This document shows positions 1 through 10,973 of a stretch of 64,000 bases of DNA, in pieces. The notes under the pieces are model-generated. The model made no database searches and was not told the origin of the DNA. It saw only the letters and a program-made list of their open reading frames with translations. Position numbers and translations under genes: made by a program. The stretch spans positions 252,225 through 316,224 of the forward strand of contig NW_012236506.1 of NCBI RefSeq assembly GCF_000787575.1, in the 5' to 3' direction. Positions within the stretch are counted from its first letter, which is position 1, and the number at the start of each line of letters is the position of its first letter. Source of the stretch: Acytostelium subglobosum LB1. Its lineage: Eukaryota > Evosea > Eumycetozoa > Acytosteliales > Acytosteliaceae.

Positions 1-1379
1 CAATGGATATTCTATGTGGATAAGACTATACGTGGATGGGATCAACGTATGAATGGTTCATATAGACAACCAAATGAGAATGGTCAGCAGGTTCAAGAGG
101 TGCTTCATAACACTGAAGTGAAGCAGCCGACTGCTTCGATGATGAGGCTGGCATCTTCCCCACAGGCTGCCGCACCCAAGAACAGAGTGATCAGATTCCA
201 TTGGACTACACCACTGTCATCCAGAGACCTCAACTCTAATGGAACATTCGAGTTGTTAATGCCACCAAACAGACCATTCCAAAGACATATCAAGTTCAAC
301 GTGATCACTCCCAACATCACATTGGAGCGTGCCTATCACATCAATGGAAACACATACCTGGTTCTTCGACCAAAGTCTAACTCCACATCTTCATTCCTGG
401 GCGGTCTTTTCGGCTCGCTGAGCACATCACACGTCGAGTACACATTGGACATTGAGTTCAATCCAAATCGTTTACAGACCAGTGGCTATGGTGATCAACT
501 GGCGGAATGGTACCCCAATGATGACCCACGCCAATACCTCGGTGTGACTGATCACACCTCGGCAAGGATAGATCCACATCATCCAAGAATCCAACAGATT
601 GTACGAAGTATATTGGAAGGCAAGCAACATCTCGATGTCATTGGCAAGGCCAAGGCCATTGCAACATGGGTCGGTCAGATACCCTACGAGATACCCAAGC
701 CAGGCATGCCATGGCCAACACTCGAGCAATATCTTCAAAGTAACTTTAGATACTGTGAATGTGGAGGACATGCACTATTCTTTGTAATGTTATCTAGAGC
801 TGCTGGTATCCCTGTATGTATCATGTCGCACGACCGAGCTCACCTGACTGACTGACTCAATCGACATCGACTCGCATGTAGGCAAGAAGACTGTTTCATC
901 CTTGGATTGTTAGCCATCGAGGCGAGAGATTCGAGAGGTTTGATTCACATTGTATAGCAGAGTTCTATGAGGCTAAGCATGGTTGGGTGCCTGTGGACGC
1001 TACAGGTGCATTCTCAGATACAAATGCAGAGCAATGGATGCGAGTGCCAATGTCCAATCCAAAGACATGGCCCACTGGACTTACAATGACAGTAGAGTCA
1101 CAAGATGGTAAGGAGTTGCGTGCTATCAATGCCAAACACAACCGTACTCTACAAGATTGTAAGGTAATGTTCCTTTCTTGATGATTGCCATCAGTCTGAA
1201 GACTGAAATGGCACCCCTTTTTGAAGACCTGTCTTTGAAAAACCATGCTTTGAAGGACCATCACATGACATTCATTAATTTGGGATGATGTGGTGGTGGA
1301 CCAGTCTTCCAAGCAGGAACGTCAGCCAATCAGTCGGATACATCATCATCATCAGAGTTATTACATCGGACACGTATAA
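1..1379 (+). CDS. Transglutaminase-like domain protein, 5' end outside window
   Basis: The reading frame is open from the first base, so the start lies upstream. Proposed exons are 1-813, 882-1163 and about 1305-1379. The donor at 814 is GTATGT and both junctions keep phase 0. The catalytic core is recognisable: a Cys motif (YCECGGHA) ends exon 1, followed in exon 2 by HCIAEFYEAKHGWVPVDATG, which supplies the His and Asp of a Cys-His-Asp triad of the transglutaminase/PNGase superfamily. The region before the core looks like a beta-rich domain. Family knowledge: such proteins are protease- or amidase-like, and many act outside classical crosslinking. Substrate and location cannot be told. The last exon is short; three possible acceptors (ending at 1304, 1313 and 1316) all keep the frame, so its start is uncertain by a few codons. 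Confidence 0.75.
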
Positions 1380-1447
1380 GTGGATATCATTAGATCAATG
1401 ATCCAAATATAAATACAATTGTAATAATAATATACATATATCAAACA

Positions 1448-2091
1448 ATGAAACATAAACAATCATTCTTATTCGTTGGATTTATACTCTTAACCATATC
1501 AGCAATATTATTTATTGTATTCCTTACTCTGTACATGTATGTATTAATTAATGTTAAAGTTAGATCAAACAAAAATTACTAATTATTTCCAAAATAGTAC
1601 ACCAACTTTAGGAGTTAGATCAAATTATATACATACCAATTGTACAATAACAAGAACAATAATATTAAGAATGAAAGATGGATATACATGGAAATATCTT
1701 CCATGTTTAGAAGTGACATACAATCATACGAAAAATAATATATCCATATCCAATAATGCAATATGTAATGATAATAGTATGTTACTTAGATCCATCTTTC
1801 AATCAATAATTAGTTCTGGAATACTACTAATACCAATCAATCAATCAATCAAACATAGTATTACTGGATCATTATACAAAGTCAAAGTCATGGGCTGAGG
1901 AATACTTGAATTCATTCCCTTTGATGAATAGTACTTCATGTTATATTGATCCAGACAGCACATCAGATTGTTATTTGAACGCTAATATTGACAGCGGGCA
2001 TTTGGTAACAACAACCTTGGTACCAGGCTTATTCCTTTGCGCCGGTATTGGACTGATCATTTATTACTTGAAATATAGGAATAGACATTAA
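1448..2091 (+). CDS. Two-pass membrane protein resembling BK-channel beta subunits
   Basis: Three exons (1448-1536, 1598-1776, 1859-2091) join in phase across GTATGT donors and TAG acceptors to give 166 residues. The topology is a short cytosolic N-terminus, a first membrane helix (about residues 6-29), an extracellular loop of about 100 residues with several Asn-X-Ser/Thr sites and spaced cysteines, a second helix near the C-terminus, then a short basic tail. The loop carries YLPCLEV, a mid-loop ICNDN, and SCYIDPDSTSDC close to the second helix. The order and spacing recall animal KCNMB proteins (YPCL.V, a mid-loop Cys, a CxxxP segment, then the helix). That is a resemblance by eye, not a proven homology. 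The gene is AT-rich compared with its neighbours. It converges on the ferrochelatase gene with only 21 bp between the stops. Confidence 0.65.
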
Positions 2092-2112
2092 ATATTATTA
2101 TGATGATGTATA

Positions 2113-3345
2113 TCATGCGGTTGCATGACATGAGACAGGGTTGCGAATTGTTCGACAATAGGTACCAGTCTCATCGATGCAACCTGGACACTTGAGACTG
2201 TACTGCTTGATGTTGGCCACTTGCTCGCCAGAGCTGATGTGACGGTGGACAATGTCGGCCATGGCATCGATGATCTTGGGGTCGTCATTCAGGGACTCGC
2301 TGCGCATGAACACTTTCATTCCATTCTCATGAGCCAGATGTTTCAGTTCAATGTCAATCTCGGACAGTGTTTCAATGTGATCGGATGTGAATGCGATGGG
2401 CACGATGATGACGTTGCGACCAGCCTTTGCCAGGCGCACCACCGTGTCTGAGGTCTTGGGAACGAGCCAAGGCAGTGGACCAACCTTTGACTGCCAGCAA
2501 AGTATGTGTTGTGGCACCTGATCGCCTAGGGTCTGGACGACGGCAGATACAGTCGCCGCCACCTCTGTTGGATATGGGTCGCCTCGCTCAACAGTTCGCA
2601 TTGGCAGTGAGTGTGCGCTGAATAGGAGGACTGGCTGGGCAGCCTCACCAATTAGATTGAGTCGCTTGGCTTCATTGGCAAAGTGTGTCAAGGCCTGTTG
2701 GATCTTTGAGGCAACAGTTGAGACAAAGCCCTCGTGCAATGGCCATCTATCAATGATGGACCAATCAAACTTGGACTCTAGACCTTTGGTCTCGAGTGAC
2801 TTCCAGAGGTTGTTCAAACTGGAGCCAGTGGTGGTGCAACTGAACTGAGGATACTGAGAGAAGGCCACGGCCCTGGTCACACCATCCTTTGTCATCTGCT
2901 GGATGGCATCGTCGACGAGTGGCGATGCGTAGCGGAAGCCAATGTAACACTTGTGTGGTGCAGACTGTGGCGACAGCTGGTCGAGACGTTGAGACAACGC
3001 CTTGCCCTGTATCTCTGTCCACTTGCCAATCGGACTACCACCGCCAATAGATTGATAAAGCTTCTGTACAGCAGGTGATCGTCTCTTTGCAATCAATCTA
3101 CCAACAGTCTCTTGGAATGGTAGTTTGATTATATCACGATCAGTGAACAATCTTGTCAAGAATGGTTCAACATCATTCAATGTCTGTGGTCCACCCAGAT
3201 TAAGCATCAATATCGCAGTCTTTGTCTTTGGTTTGTTGTTCTCATCTCCTGTATTTGTCGAATAATGATGTCTACCAAGTTGTGGTTGTACACATCTTGT
3301 GATCAACTGCACTAAGTTGTTCTTATTATTGAATGTCTTTAGCAT
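2113..3345 (-). CDS. hemH: Ferrochelatase, mitochondrial
   Basis: A single exon encodes 410 residues and catalyses insertion of Fe2+ into protoporphyrin IX, the last heme step. The N-terminal ~40 residues are basic and Ser/Thr/Asn-rich, fitting a mitochondrial presequence, and LMLNLGGP opens the mature domain. Seen in the sequence are the active-site His245 in FSAHSLPM and Glu325 in TSDHIETL. Cys170 in QYPQFSCTTTGS matches the internal Cys ligand of the animal 2Fe-2S enzyme, and the tail offers C386-x2-C389-x7-C397. A cluster-bearing enzyme is therefore likely, although the C-terminal spacing differs from human. The start was chosen as the first ATG giving a presequence. It is divergent from coproporphyrinogen oxidase, suggesting shared control. 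Confidence 0.93.
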   Translation of the reverse strand: MLKTFNNKNNLVQLITRCVQPQLGRHHYSTNTGDENNKPKTKTAILMLNLGGPQTLNDVEPFLTRLFTDRDIIKLPFQETVGRLIAKRRSPAVQKLYQSIGGGSPIGKWTEIQGKALSQRLDQLSPQSAPHKCYIGFRYASPLVDDAIQQMTKDGVTRAVAFSQYPQFSCTTTGSSLNNLWKSLETKGLESKFDWSIIDRWPLHEGFVSTVASKIQQALTHFANEAKRLNLIGEAAQPVLLFSAHSLPMRTVERGDPYPTEVAATVSAVVQTLGDQVPQHILCWQSKVGPLPWLVPKTSDTVVRLAKAGRNVIIVPIAFTSDHIETLSEIDIELKHLAHENGMKVFMRSESLNDDPKIIDAMADIVHRHISSGEQVANIKQYSLKCPGCIDETGTYCRTIRNPVSCHATA

Positions 3346-3711
3346 TGTTGTTGATGATGATGTTGTGCTTGTTTGTGTGTGTGTGTCTGGAAGTTGTGAA
3401 GACTAAGCGAGATGCCAAAGACTTGATTGATTGAATGATTGATTGAGACGATGAATGAGTGTGAATGATCAATGGAGTAAGATAGGTCATGTGACCCACA
3501 TTCAAAGGAATCTTCAAGATTCATGCATTCAACTTCAACTTTCCAAAAGCACATCACTCTGACGACACCACAACCAAGTCTAGTCGAGTCGAGTCCCGCG
3601 TTATCACTGTCGAGTGCATTCTTCGAACACAACAACTATAATAATATCTAACAAGTCGGAGATAGTATTCATTCACTCATACTCATCATACTCATCATAC
3701 ATCTACACACA
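3346..3711. promoter_or_regulatory. Bidirectional spacer between two heme genes
   Basis: These 366 bp separate the start codons of ferrochelatase (-) and coproporphyrinogen oxidase (+) and must hold both promoters. It contains ATGAATGA/TTGATTGA-type runs around 3420-3470, GT-rich DNA next to the ferrochelatase start, and TCATACTCATCATAC repeats next to the oxidase start. I saw no open reading frame likely to be real. Shared regulation is inferred from the arrangement. Confidence 0.6.
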
Positions 3712-4725
3712 ATGACTACAACAGATAATAGTAATATATCATCATCATTATCAATTGAGGACATAAAGAATGGCTTCAAGAATATACAGAATAAGATAAC
3801 AGACTTCTTAGTACATGATACTGCTCAGACACCATTGGAGGACATTTGGGACTATCACAAAGGTAGTGGAGGTGGCATCACTCGTGTATGGGAGGGTGAC
3901 AATGATGAGTCATTCTATCAACAACTCGAACAACAACAAGGCAACACACATTATGATACGATTGAGAAGGGAGGTGTCAACTTCTCATGTATCGAAGGCG
4001 CCAATCTGCCATCGGCAGCAGCCACTCAGTTCAATATACCACTGTCAACACCGTTCGTGGCCACTGGCGTCAGTCTGGTGATCCACCCTTACAACCCTCA
4101 CGTACCAACCATACATATGAACGTGCGCTTCTTCCAGGCTGGCGACCTATGGTGGTTCGGTGGCGGCATCGACGTGACACCCGTCTATCCACAGTTGCCA
4201 CAAGTGATCCGTTATCATCAGCGTCTAAAGACCGTGTGCGACGAGTTTGGCAGCGCAACCAATGGCACCACCTACGACCTCGGCAAGAGCGAGTGCGACA
4301 CATACTTCTTCCTCAAGCACCGCAATGAGACACGTGGTGTTGGTGGTCTGTTCTACGATCACATTAAGGGTGACGGCAGTGCACAGGCCAAGGCCACAGC
4401 TTGGCGCTTTATCGAGGCGCTCGGTCTGGCATTCGTCGACTTATACGCGCCATTCTTGCAGGGCAACAAGGCCATCACATATACAAAGGCACAGCGCGAG
4501 TTCCAGCTGTATCGTCGCTCGCGATACGTCGAGTTCAATCTCCTGTTTGATCGTGGCACCAAGTTTGGCATTCAGTCCGAGGGTCGCATCGAGTCCATCT
4601 TCATGTCACTACCAGCCGTGGCCAAGTGGAAGTACAACTACACGCCAACTCCCGACACCCCAGAGCACAAGCTGACTGACTACTTCCTACGACCACAAGA
4701 CTGGATCAACATGGACATCCAGTAA
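3712..4725 (+). CDS. cpox: Coproporphyrinogen III oxidase, oxygen-dependent
   Basis: An uninterrupted frame of 337 residues carries out oxidative decarboxylation of coproporphyrinogen III to protoporphyrinogen IX, the third-last heme step. Family motifs are plain: EKGGVNFSCIEG, VSLVIHPYNPHVPTIHMN (substrate and active-site region), WWFGGGIDVTPVYP, and near the C-terminus YRRSRYVEFNLLFDRGTKFG, then ESIFMSLP. The length fits HemF/CPOX. The N-terminus is acidic/Ser-rich rather than a typical presequence, so the enzyme may be cytosolic or loosely targeted. Together with the divergent ferrochelatase it covers two of the last three heme steps; protoporphyrinogen oxidase is not in the window. Confidence 0.95.
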   Translation: MTTTDNSNISSSLSIEDIKNGFKNIQNKITDFLVHDTAQTPLEDIWDYHKGSGGGITRVWEGDNDESFYQQLEQQQGNTHYDTIEKGGVNFSCIEGANLPSAAATQFNIPLSTPFVATGVSLVIHPYNPHVPTIHMNVRFFQAGDLWWFGGGIDVTPVYPQLPQVIRYHQRLKTVCDEFGSATNGTTYDLGKSECDTYFFLKHRNETRGVGGLFYDHIKGDGSAQAKATAWRFIEALGLAFVDLYAPFLQGNKAITYTKAQREFQLYRRSRYVEFNLLFDRGTKFGIQSEGRIESIFMSLPAVAKWKYNYTPTPDTPEHKLTDYFLRPQDWINMDIQ

Positions 4726-4862
4726 ATCGAGGGACCAATCATTCATTCATTTTCCTTCAAAAGTCTCGTCTTTGGGCTTCTTGAGTTTTTCTTTCAAATT
4801 CATTCATTGTTTCGTCTTACTCCATGTCTTGAAGAGATAAAGAGATAATATAATAGTTAACG

Positions 4863-6512
4863 ATGGCAGATAGTGTAGGTGGATGTACTTCTGCTGCTGA
4901 AGAGGATGGCGGTGATACCATACTCCAACCAACAGCAAGCTTGAAGCTTACTCAAAAGAACAACAACAACAAACAATGTATTCGATGCAAGGCTGCCCCT
5001 GCAATCATTCTCTTTAGAACAACCGATGCAATATGTTGGTATGTCCACAAAGCAGAGAGGGAACGAACGACATGTTGGAGTGTCTTTGGACTAACCAAAA
5101 CGATCAATCTATCAATCAATCATCAAACATATAATGAAGGACTTGCTTCCAGGATGTAATGATCAAGAAGTTTAAGACAAATATAACAAGAGCAAGAGAG
5201 AATAAGAGAGAATTGGAGACTTATGTACTTAGTTTGTCAGGTGGACCTTCATCAATGGTTATGCTAGACCTCGTTGATCAATGTATTGGCGAGAGTGTCA
5301 AGCGAGCGAGGATGTTCTTCAAGGTCCATGTCGTTCATATCGATCAATCATGTCTTTGGAACACCACCAACAACATTGGCGACGACAACTCATCACATCA
5401 TCGATCAACAACATTGAGGACACAATTGACAGAGGCATGCAATCGATACAAACTACCTCTCACTGTTGTACCACTCGAGAACATCTATGGCAGTGACTCA
5501 AACACATCAGATCAGCGAAGACAACGATTGTTGGACACATTCAATCGACTGGATGACAATACTGCCAAGGAGGACTTGCTCGATCACTTTAGGAATCAAC
5601 TTGTCTTTGAGACCACTCAACGACTTGGTTACAATCGCGTACTTAATGGATCCAGCTCCAATCGTTTGGCCATCAGACTATTGGCGTCAACATCCAAAGG
5701 ACGTGGACACAGTGTTCCAAACGAGACCAACTTGATTGATCAGTTTAGAAGTATCAGCATATGCCATCCAATGAGAGACTTCTGGCTTAAGGAGGTCACA
5801 ATATATCATCGAAGAATGAAGCTCATCGATTATACCATCCCCTCCAATCCATTCCACAACATCAATCTTAACGCCAACAAGTGTTCAATCAATACTCTTT
5901 GCGAAAGTATGTATGACAGCTGATCCTTGACCACTGATAGACCTTGCGACTGACATCCCAGACACTCATTTAGACTTCCTCAACACACTCCAGGACATCT
6001 CAAGTCAGACCATTCATACATTGCTCAGATCAGTTGACAAGCTACATTCACCAATGGCACAAGAATCAATGTATTGCTCAATCTGCTCAAGTAGTTTAAC
6101 AAATGATGACATTAAGCAATTGGAGTCCTCTGTCATTTCTCCAACATCGACTACATCGACTACTACTACCACTACAACGACTACATCGACTACATCGACA
6201 TTATCACAGGGATGTGGAAAGGATACATGTTGCTCATCAACGACGACATCAAGTTGCTCAACTTCATTGACATCATGCTGTTCAAGTTCATTGGCTCCAA
6301 CACCAACACCATCAATGTATACTTTGTGCTATAGTTGTAGACTGATAGTTAGGAGCACAAAGAACAAACAAACACTGGAGTTACCATCATACGTTAACAA
6401 CTACTCAAAGACAATGATGACTGAAAGCAGACTAAGAAATGAGATCAAGGACTTCCTACTCAATGATGACGATGACAGCGATGACGACCAAGACGATCAT
6501 GTCAAGAGTTGA
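4863..6512 (+). CDS. ctu2: Cytoplasmic tRNA 2-thiolation protein 2 (CTU2/NCS2)
   Basis: Exons 4863-5038, 5140-5906 and 5974-6512 join in phase to 493 residues. With CTU1, CTU2 adds the 2-thio group to wobble uridine in Lys, Glu and Gln tRNAs. A CIRCK...CWTCF zinc-type Cys cluster lies at the N-terminus and spans intron 1. A PP-loop-like SGGPSS sits near residues 92-97, and VVHIDQS follows. A C-terminal YCSICSSS motif pairs with a later LCYSC. Between them is a Ser/Thr/Cys-rich low-complexity insert (roughly 6150-6300) typical of dictyostelid proteins. Intron 1 is read with the acceptor at 5139; the alternative AG 13 bases downstream would give an immediate stop. The acidic tail ends 103 bp from the convergent FERM gene. 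Confidence 0.9.
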
Positions 6513-6615
6513 TAATGATAATGATGATAATAACATTCATTCATTCATTCAGTATTACTTTATTCGATTACCTTCCTTACACAACTACTACTATACAGAC
6601 AGATTGAGCTAGCGA

Positions 6616-8021
6616 CTATTTCTTGGCTGGACTCAAAGAGGTTGACGAATCCTTCTTCATCTCCTTTGTCCACTCCTCCATCCAATCATGGAGCAAGTCA
6701 TCGATCAACTCTCCCTGGGACGTCTTGAATATGTATCCCTTCTGAGCTGATGATGATGATGTCGATCGCCCAGATCCACTTGCCAACTGTACCTGGATTG
6801 AGAATGAGCTTGTTGTTGAATCCCAACAGATGATCTCCTTATAATGATGTGATACAATTTTCTGGAAGGTAGGTAGCAAGTAAGGTAAGGGAGGTTAGGT
6901 AAATGATTGGATTGAATGATTGAGTGATGGATACATACCATTGCTTTTGGATCAATGATGTGGACACCATATCCATTGATACCTATACGGACTTTACCTT
7001 CAAACTCTTGAAGGAAGAAGGAGGTGGTAGTTGGGACGTACTTGGCCTTGAAGAAGGTTGATCCATAGTATACCCATCGCTGACATGTCTCCAAGTACGC
7101 CTTCTTCAATGCAATGGCATTGGAGCCACGCAGCAGTGTATGTTGTGGCATCAACAACGACACCCACTCCTCGGGCTTATGTTTGTTCTCCAGATGATAT
7201 GGAATGTAGTTTGGTAGTGACTCGCGAAGATGTGTCTGATGCTCGGGCTTCTGATCGCCTACGGTCACCTGCAGCTGGATGGACGCCAGCTTCAGCGCAA
7301 TGTCCTCGTCGCATGGATAGTTGCTGTTGATCACATGATGTATCGCTTGGATATAGAACAGATGTATGGCCTCGGGCGACACGATCGATCGCTCCATTGA
7401 CAGTGGCAATACGCTGGTCGCTCTGTACACCAGTCGGAACATGCCCTGCTCGCCTAGCGTGGGGAACGATGACGACAGCTTCGACTCGTGGTCCGCGGCA
7501 ATCGATGTGGACATTGATGGTGTAACACCCTTCTTTGTCTTTAGCGTTGATGGGCTAGTCTGTTTGCTGCTGCTGCTGCCATTGGAGCTTGATAGTGTGG
7601 GCGAGGACAACTTGCGAGTGAGGGTTGGCACGATCTTGCTGCGAATGGTGCCGACTGATCGGATGGTGGGCGAGGTCTGGTCGTCGACGTAGCGCTTCTT
7701 GATCGTCTCCCAACCTGTGATCACCTCCTGTATCTTCTGATGACTGTATAGCAGCCACTCAATCTCATCCGACTGTGCCCACACAAAGAAGCATTCAGCG
7801 TCGCGATTCTTGATGCCAATCTTATCGGATACCATGTCCCATAGCTGCTCGCCAGTGATCATCTTTGGGTCGATCATCAATGTCTTGTGAGTATCATCTA
7901 CAAAGTATATCCTCAACATGACCTGATTTGCCTTGTTCATCGTCGCTGGCATGCCAGTCGAATCGCCCATCATTGAGCTAGACGATGATGATGCTGAAGT
8001 CATTGAAGTGGACATTGACAT
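6616..8021 (-). CDS. FERM-domain protein
   Basis: Two exons (8021-6939 and 6861-6616) encode 442 residues, with donor GTATGT, phase 0. After a Ser/Met-rich leader, a ubiquitin-like F1 lobe begins at VMLRIYFVDDTHKTLMID. A Ser/Thr-rich basic linker (about residues 120-170) follows. Then come a helical F2-like region (IHLFYIQAIHHVINSNYPC, KLASIQLQVTVGD) and a PH-like F3 lobe with VRIGINGYGVHIIDPKAM split by the intron. The order F1-F2-F3 is that of FERM modules, and the F2/F3 wording recalls KRIT1/sorting-nexin-type FERM domains that bind membrane-protein tails or small GTPases. The ATG at 8021 was chosen because everything upstream in frame is AT-rich low-complexity sequence. Confidence 0.75.
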
Positions 8022-8407
8022 GTTTATATATATATATATTATTATTATGATGACTCTATAAATAAAGAATGATGATGGATGGATCACTAAGAATGATACT
8101 TCTTCAAAATGTTGTGGATTGTTGTTGGGTGAAGCGATCAAGTGATTGAAATCTGAGATCTGGAAGTTTTCATGATTGATCTATGATTCGAAAAGGCACA
8201 GACATACCCTCTCAGACATACCCTCACATTAATTAATATTTATCTTTGGACAAGGGAAATGAATAAAGTAATATTAGTGAACTAATTGATCAAGATATAT
8301 GATCAAGATATGTGAGTGGACCGAAATAATTGGTCAAGATATATGGGTGCGCCAATTGATTGAATGAATAATGGATGTATTATTACATGTACTGGACGAC
8401 AGACAGT
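8022..8407. other. Spacer with three direct repeats
   Basis: This is the 5' flank of the FERM gene and the 3' flank of the F-box/LRR gene. The core TCAAGATATRTG occurs three times (8290-8301, 8304-8314 with one base less certain, 8334-8345), twice nearly abutting. Next to the FERM start is a TATATATA tract (8024-8039). No coding frame is convincing. Confidence 0.5.
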
Positions 8408-10769
8408 CTATTCAAATTCACCATAACATGGCCATGGATAGGTCTTTCTTCCAATATACCATATCCTCTTGTTGATGATTGATTGATGATTATGGATTAT
8501 GGTGGCGAATAGAGCGTGTCCATCTGTGAGCTTGGTAGAGCGGTCATAGAAATACTTCAAAGTATTGTTGGATTGTAGTTCTTGTAGTGCTTCGTCCAAT
8601 TGCTCCTTCTTGATCAAAGCGCTCGTGTCAACAGTCAAAGAAGTTGATTGATTGTTGAGTGCCACAACTCTTGGGATCCATCCTTGTATCTTTATGCGAT
8701 CGACTCTGTTGAGTGAGCTGAGGAATTCATCGGTTGGTATTGATTTGGCTGACTTTGAACAGATGTGAATCGACTCCAACTCTCGTGTGATTGGTATATT
8801 ACATGAGCCAAGGCCAGCCTTGAGTCTAGTGACTGAGCAGTCCCGAGACTGGAGTAGGAATGTAAGTAACTCCTCATTGAGCGTGTAGTTGATCTTTAGC
8901 GTCTCCAGTGTAGTTGTTGACTTGAGATAGTCCAACAGATTTTGGAGGACGACATCGCGTGGCTCTTTCCAGAATCCTTCAAATTCCCATGAGTCACATC
9001 CTTGATGATGGATGCCAAATGATCTGATTGAAGGGCGATTGCGCAGTGCATCGATCAATTTGGACATGAACGCAAGAACCTGGTGATCCACTCCTCGTTC
9101 AAAGCGAAGTTTGAGCGAATGTATATTGTTGAACGCTGAGCTCTTGAATATGAACTCCAGCAAGGCATCGACAATACTCTCCGTGATCGCATATCCTCCA
9201 CCACTAATGTGTACCTCAAGCTTGTCCAAGTGAGCATTGGCTACTTCCAATCTCGTGGCGATCTTGGTGATATTGTCAAGGTCTAACTCGGTGTTGATGT
9301 ACATCTTGAGCTTACTCAACGAGTCGAGACGAGTGAATCTGGTTGCATACTCGATCAATTGGGCAGTGGCGATTATCGTGTTTGTTTGAGGTCCAAGTAG
9401 TTCTGTGATGGCCGACTTGTGTGGCTTCAACAGCATAGAGTGGACATGCTTCTGCATTATGAATGATGACAGCTGTCTCTGAATCATTGATGTTGGATGT
9501 GAACTGGGCTGGAAGTGATCTGTGAGCAGTTTAACAAGATCTTCTTCTTTGTGCAGTTGGATCGAGTCATTGAGACGCGAGGCAATGAACCGATGAATCT
9601 TCTTTGAGACCAATGTCAGACCAAGACACCACCTTCTCCATGATACCAAGTTGATACATCCTCTCCACAACACCGTGATGATGTTTAGTAAGATGTTATC
9701 GGGTATGTTGATCAATGAATGAATGATTGTGTCCACTCCATGTCCATCCACCATGGTGGAGTTAATTGAGAATACAGATGGATACTCCTCCAGATCATTG
9801 CGAGACTCGGATGGCTTAAGGTGCCGATAGGGCTCAACCCTGTCTTTCTTGCCATCATCCTTGACATACTTGTGCTCCTTGGGCGCAGTTGTAACCTTTG
9901 ACACTGATATTGACATGTCGCCCCAGAGGTTCGCCTTTCGTTGATCGACCGCACTGTCCCACTTGGACTGCAACGCAAGCTTCCAACTGTTGACGAATGG
10001 TTCGGCATGAGTTGCAAATGCCTCCGGATATGTGAAGCTGAGCAGTTGCCTTGGTAGATGGACACCCTCGTCGCTGTCTTTAACGTGTGATAGCTCTGCG
10101 ATGACTCTTATCATCTCTGTCTTGGCCGTGACACAGGTCTCAGTCCACTCTCCATGATTGCAATGAATGACGGGATAGTTGCAGAGGTATCCAAACACCA
10201 TTGGAGGGTAGATTGATGTGAGGAATACCTCGGGGTCATCGCCATCCTCATCATTCAAATGAAGACGTTCAAGATATTTCATTGTAGCCTCATTCTGAAG
10301 ATTTCTGATGATGATCGTTGTTATCAATTGTAGTTCCTTCACATGTTGATCAGTGTGTTGACATAGTGTTGGTGTACCACTATCATGTTTGTTTGAGATA
10401 TCAACAAACAATCTTGACTTGAATGAGTTGGCAACATCATCCTTCATTCTCTTTATCAAATCAGCAACATTGATCAAGAATAGTCCATCTTTGAATATAT
10501 GTTCAATTACAACATTATCCATCTTATATCCACCTCTCTACTCAATGTTAAACAATATTAATGATTGGATTGATCGATTGATCGATTGATCGATTGATTG
10601 ATTGATTGAATATACATACCTTTGAGTTTGACATTACATTCAAACTCGTTTCAAACTCCAATTGAATGGCATCTCTTAGACTTAGTAGAATGATCTCTTT
10701 TTCAAGTCTCTCCCTATCCTTCAATACCCTTTTATGTGCCTCTGGATTGAATTGTTTAGTTCTTGCCAT
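8408..10769 (-). CDS. F-box-like/LRR-like protein with unrecognised N-terminal domain
   Basis: Exon 1 (10769-10620, MARTKQFNPEAHKRVL...) joins exon 2 (10522-8408) in phase 0, giving 754 residues. The first ~300 residues look like a separate globular domain (FLTSIYPPMVFGYLCNYPVI) that I cannot assign. Around residue 330 an F-box-like segment starts (IPDNILLNIITVLWRG, LGLTLVSKKIHRFIASRL). The rest alternates hydrophobic strands and helices with LRR-like spacing (LDKLEVHIS, IHSLKLRF, LETLKINY). The likely role is substrate choice for an SCF-type ubiquitin ligase, by inference only. Fusion of two genes in this model is possible, but the frame is continuous. The intron is packed with a (GATC/GATTG)n array at 10560-10610. 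Confidence 0.6.
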
Positions 10770-10806
10770 TCATTATCTATATCTACATTACTACATGTTC
10801 AGTTGT

Positions 10807-10896
10807 ATAAACAACAGTAACTCAAGAATTATCATCATCCTCGAGATCAACAGATTTTTCTTGATCTCGAGGAAAAGTACAAGAACAGTTGTTTAT
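10807..10896. repeat. Nested inverted repeat (hairpin-forming)
   Basis: CCTCGAGATCAA at 10839-10850 and TTGATCTCGAGG at 10861-10872 are perfect 12-bp inverted arms around a 10-base loop. Outside them ATAAACAAC (10807-10815) pairs with GTTGTTTAT (10888-10896). The element lies between the 3' end of the Rab-like gene and the start of the F-box/LRR gene, both on the minus strand. Confidence 0.7.
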
Positions 10897-10973
10897 CCTA
10901 AAAATATCAAACAATTAATATCTGTTCATTCAGATAATACTATAGTATTACAACAACATTATTGTTAATATAT

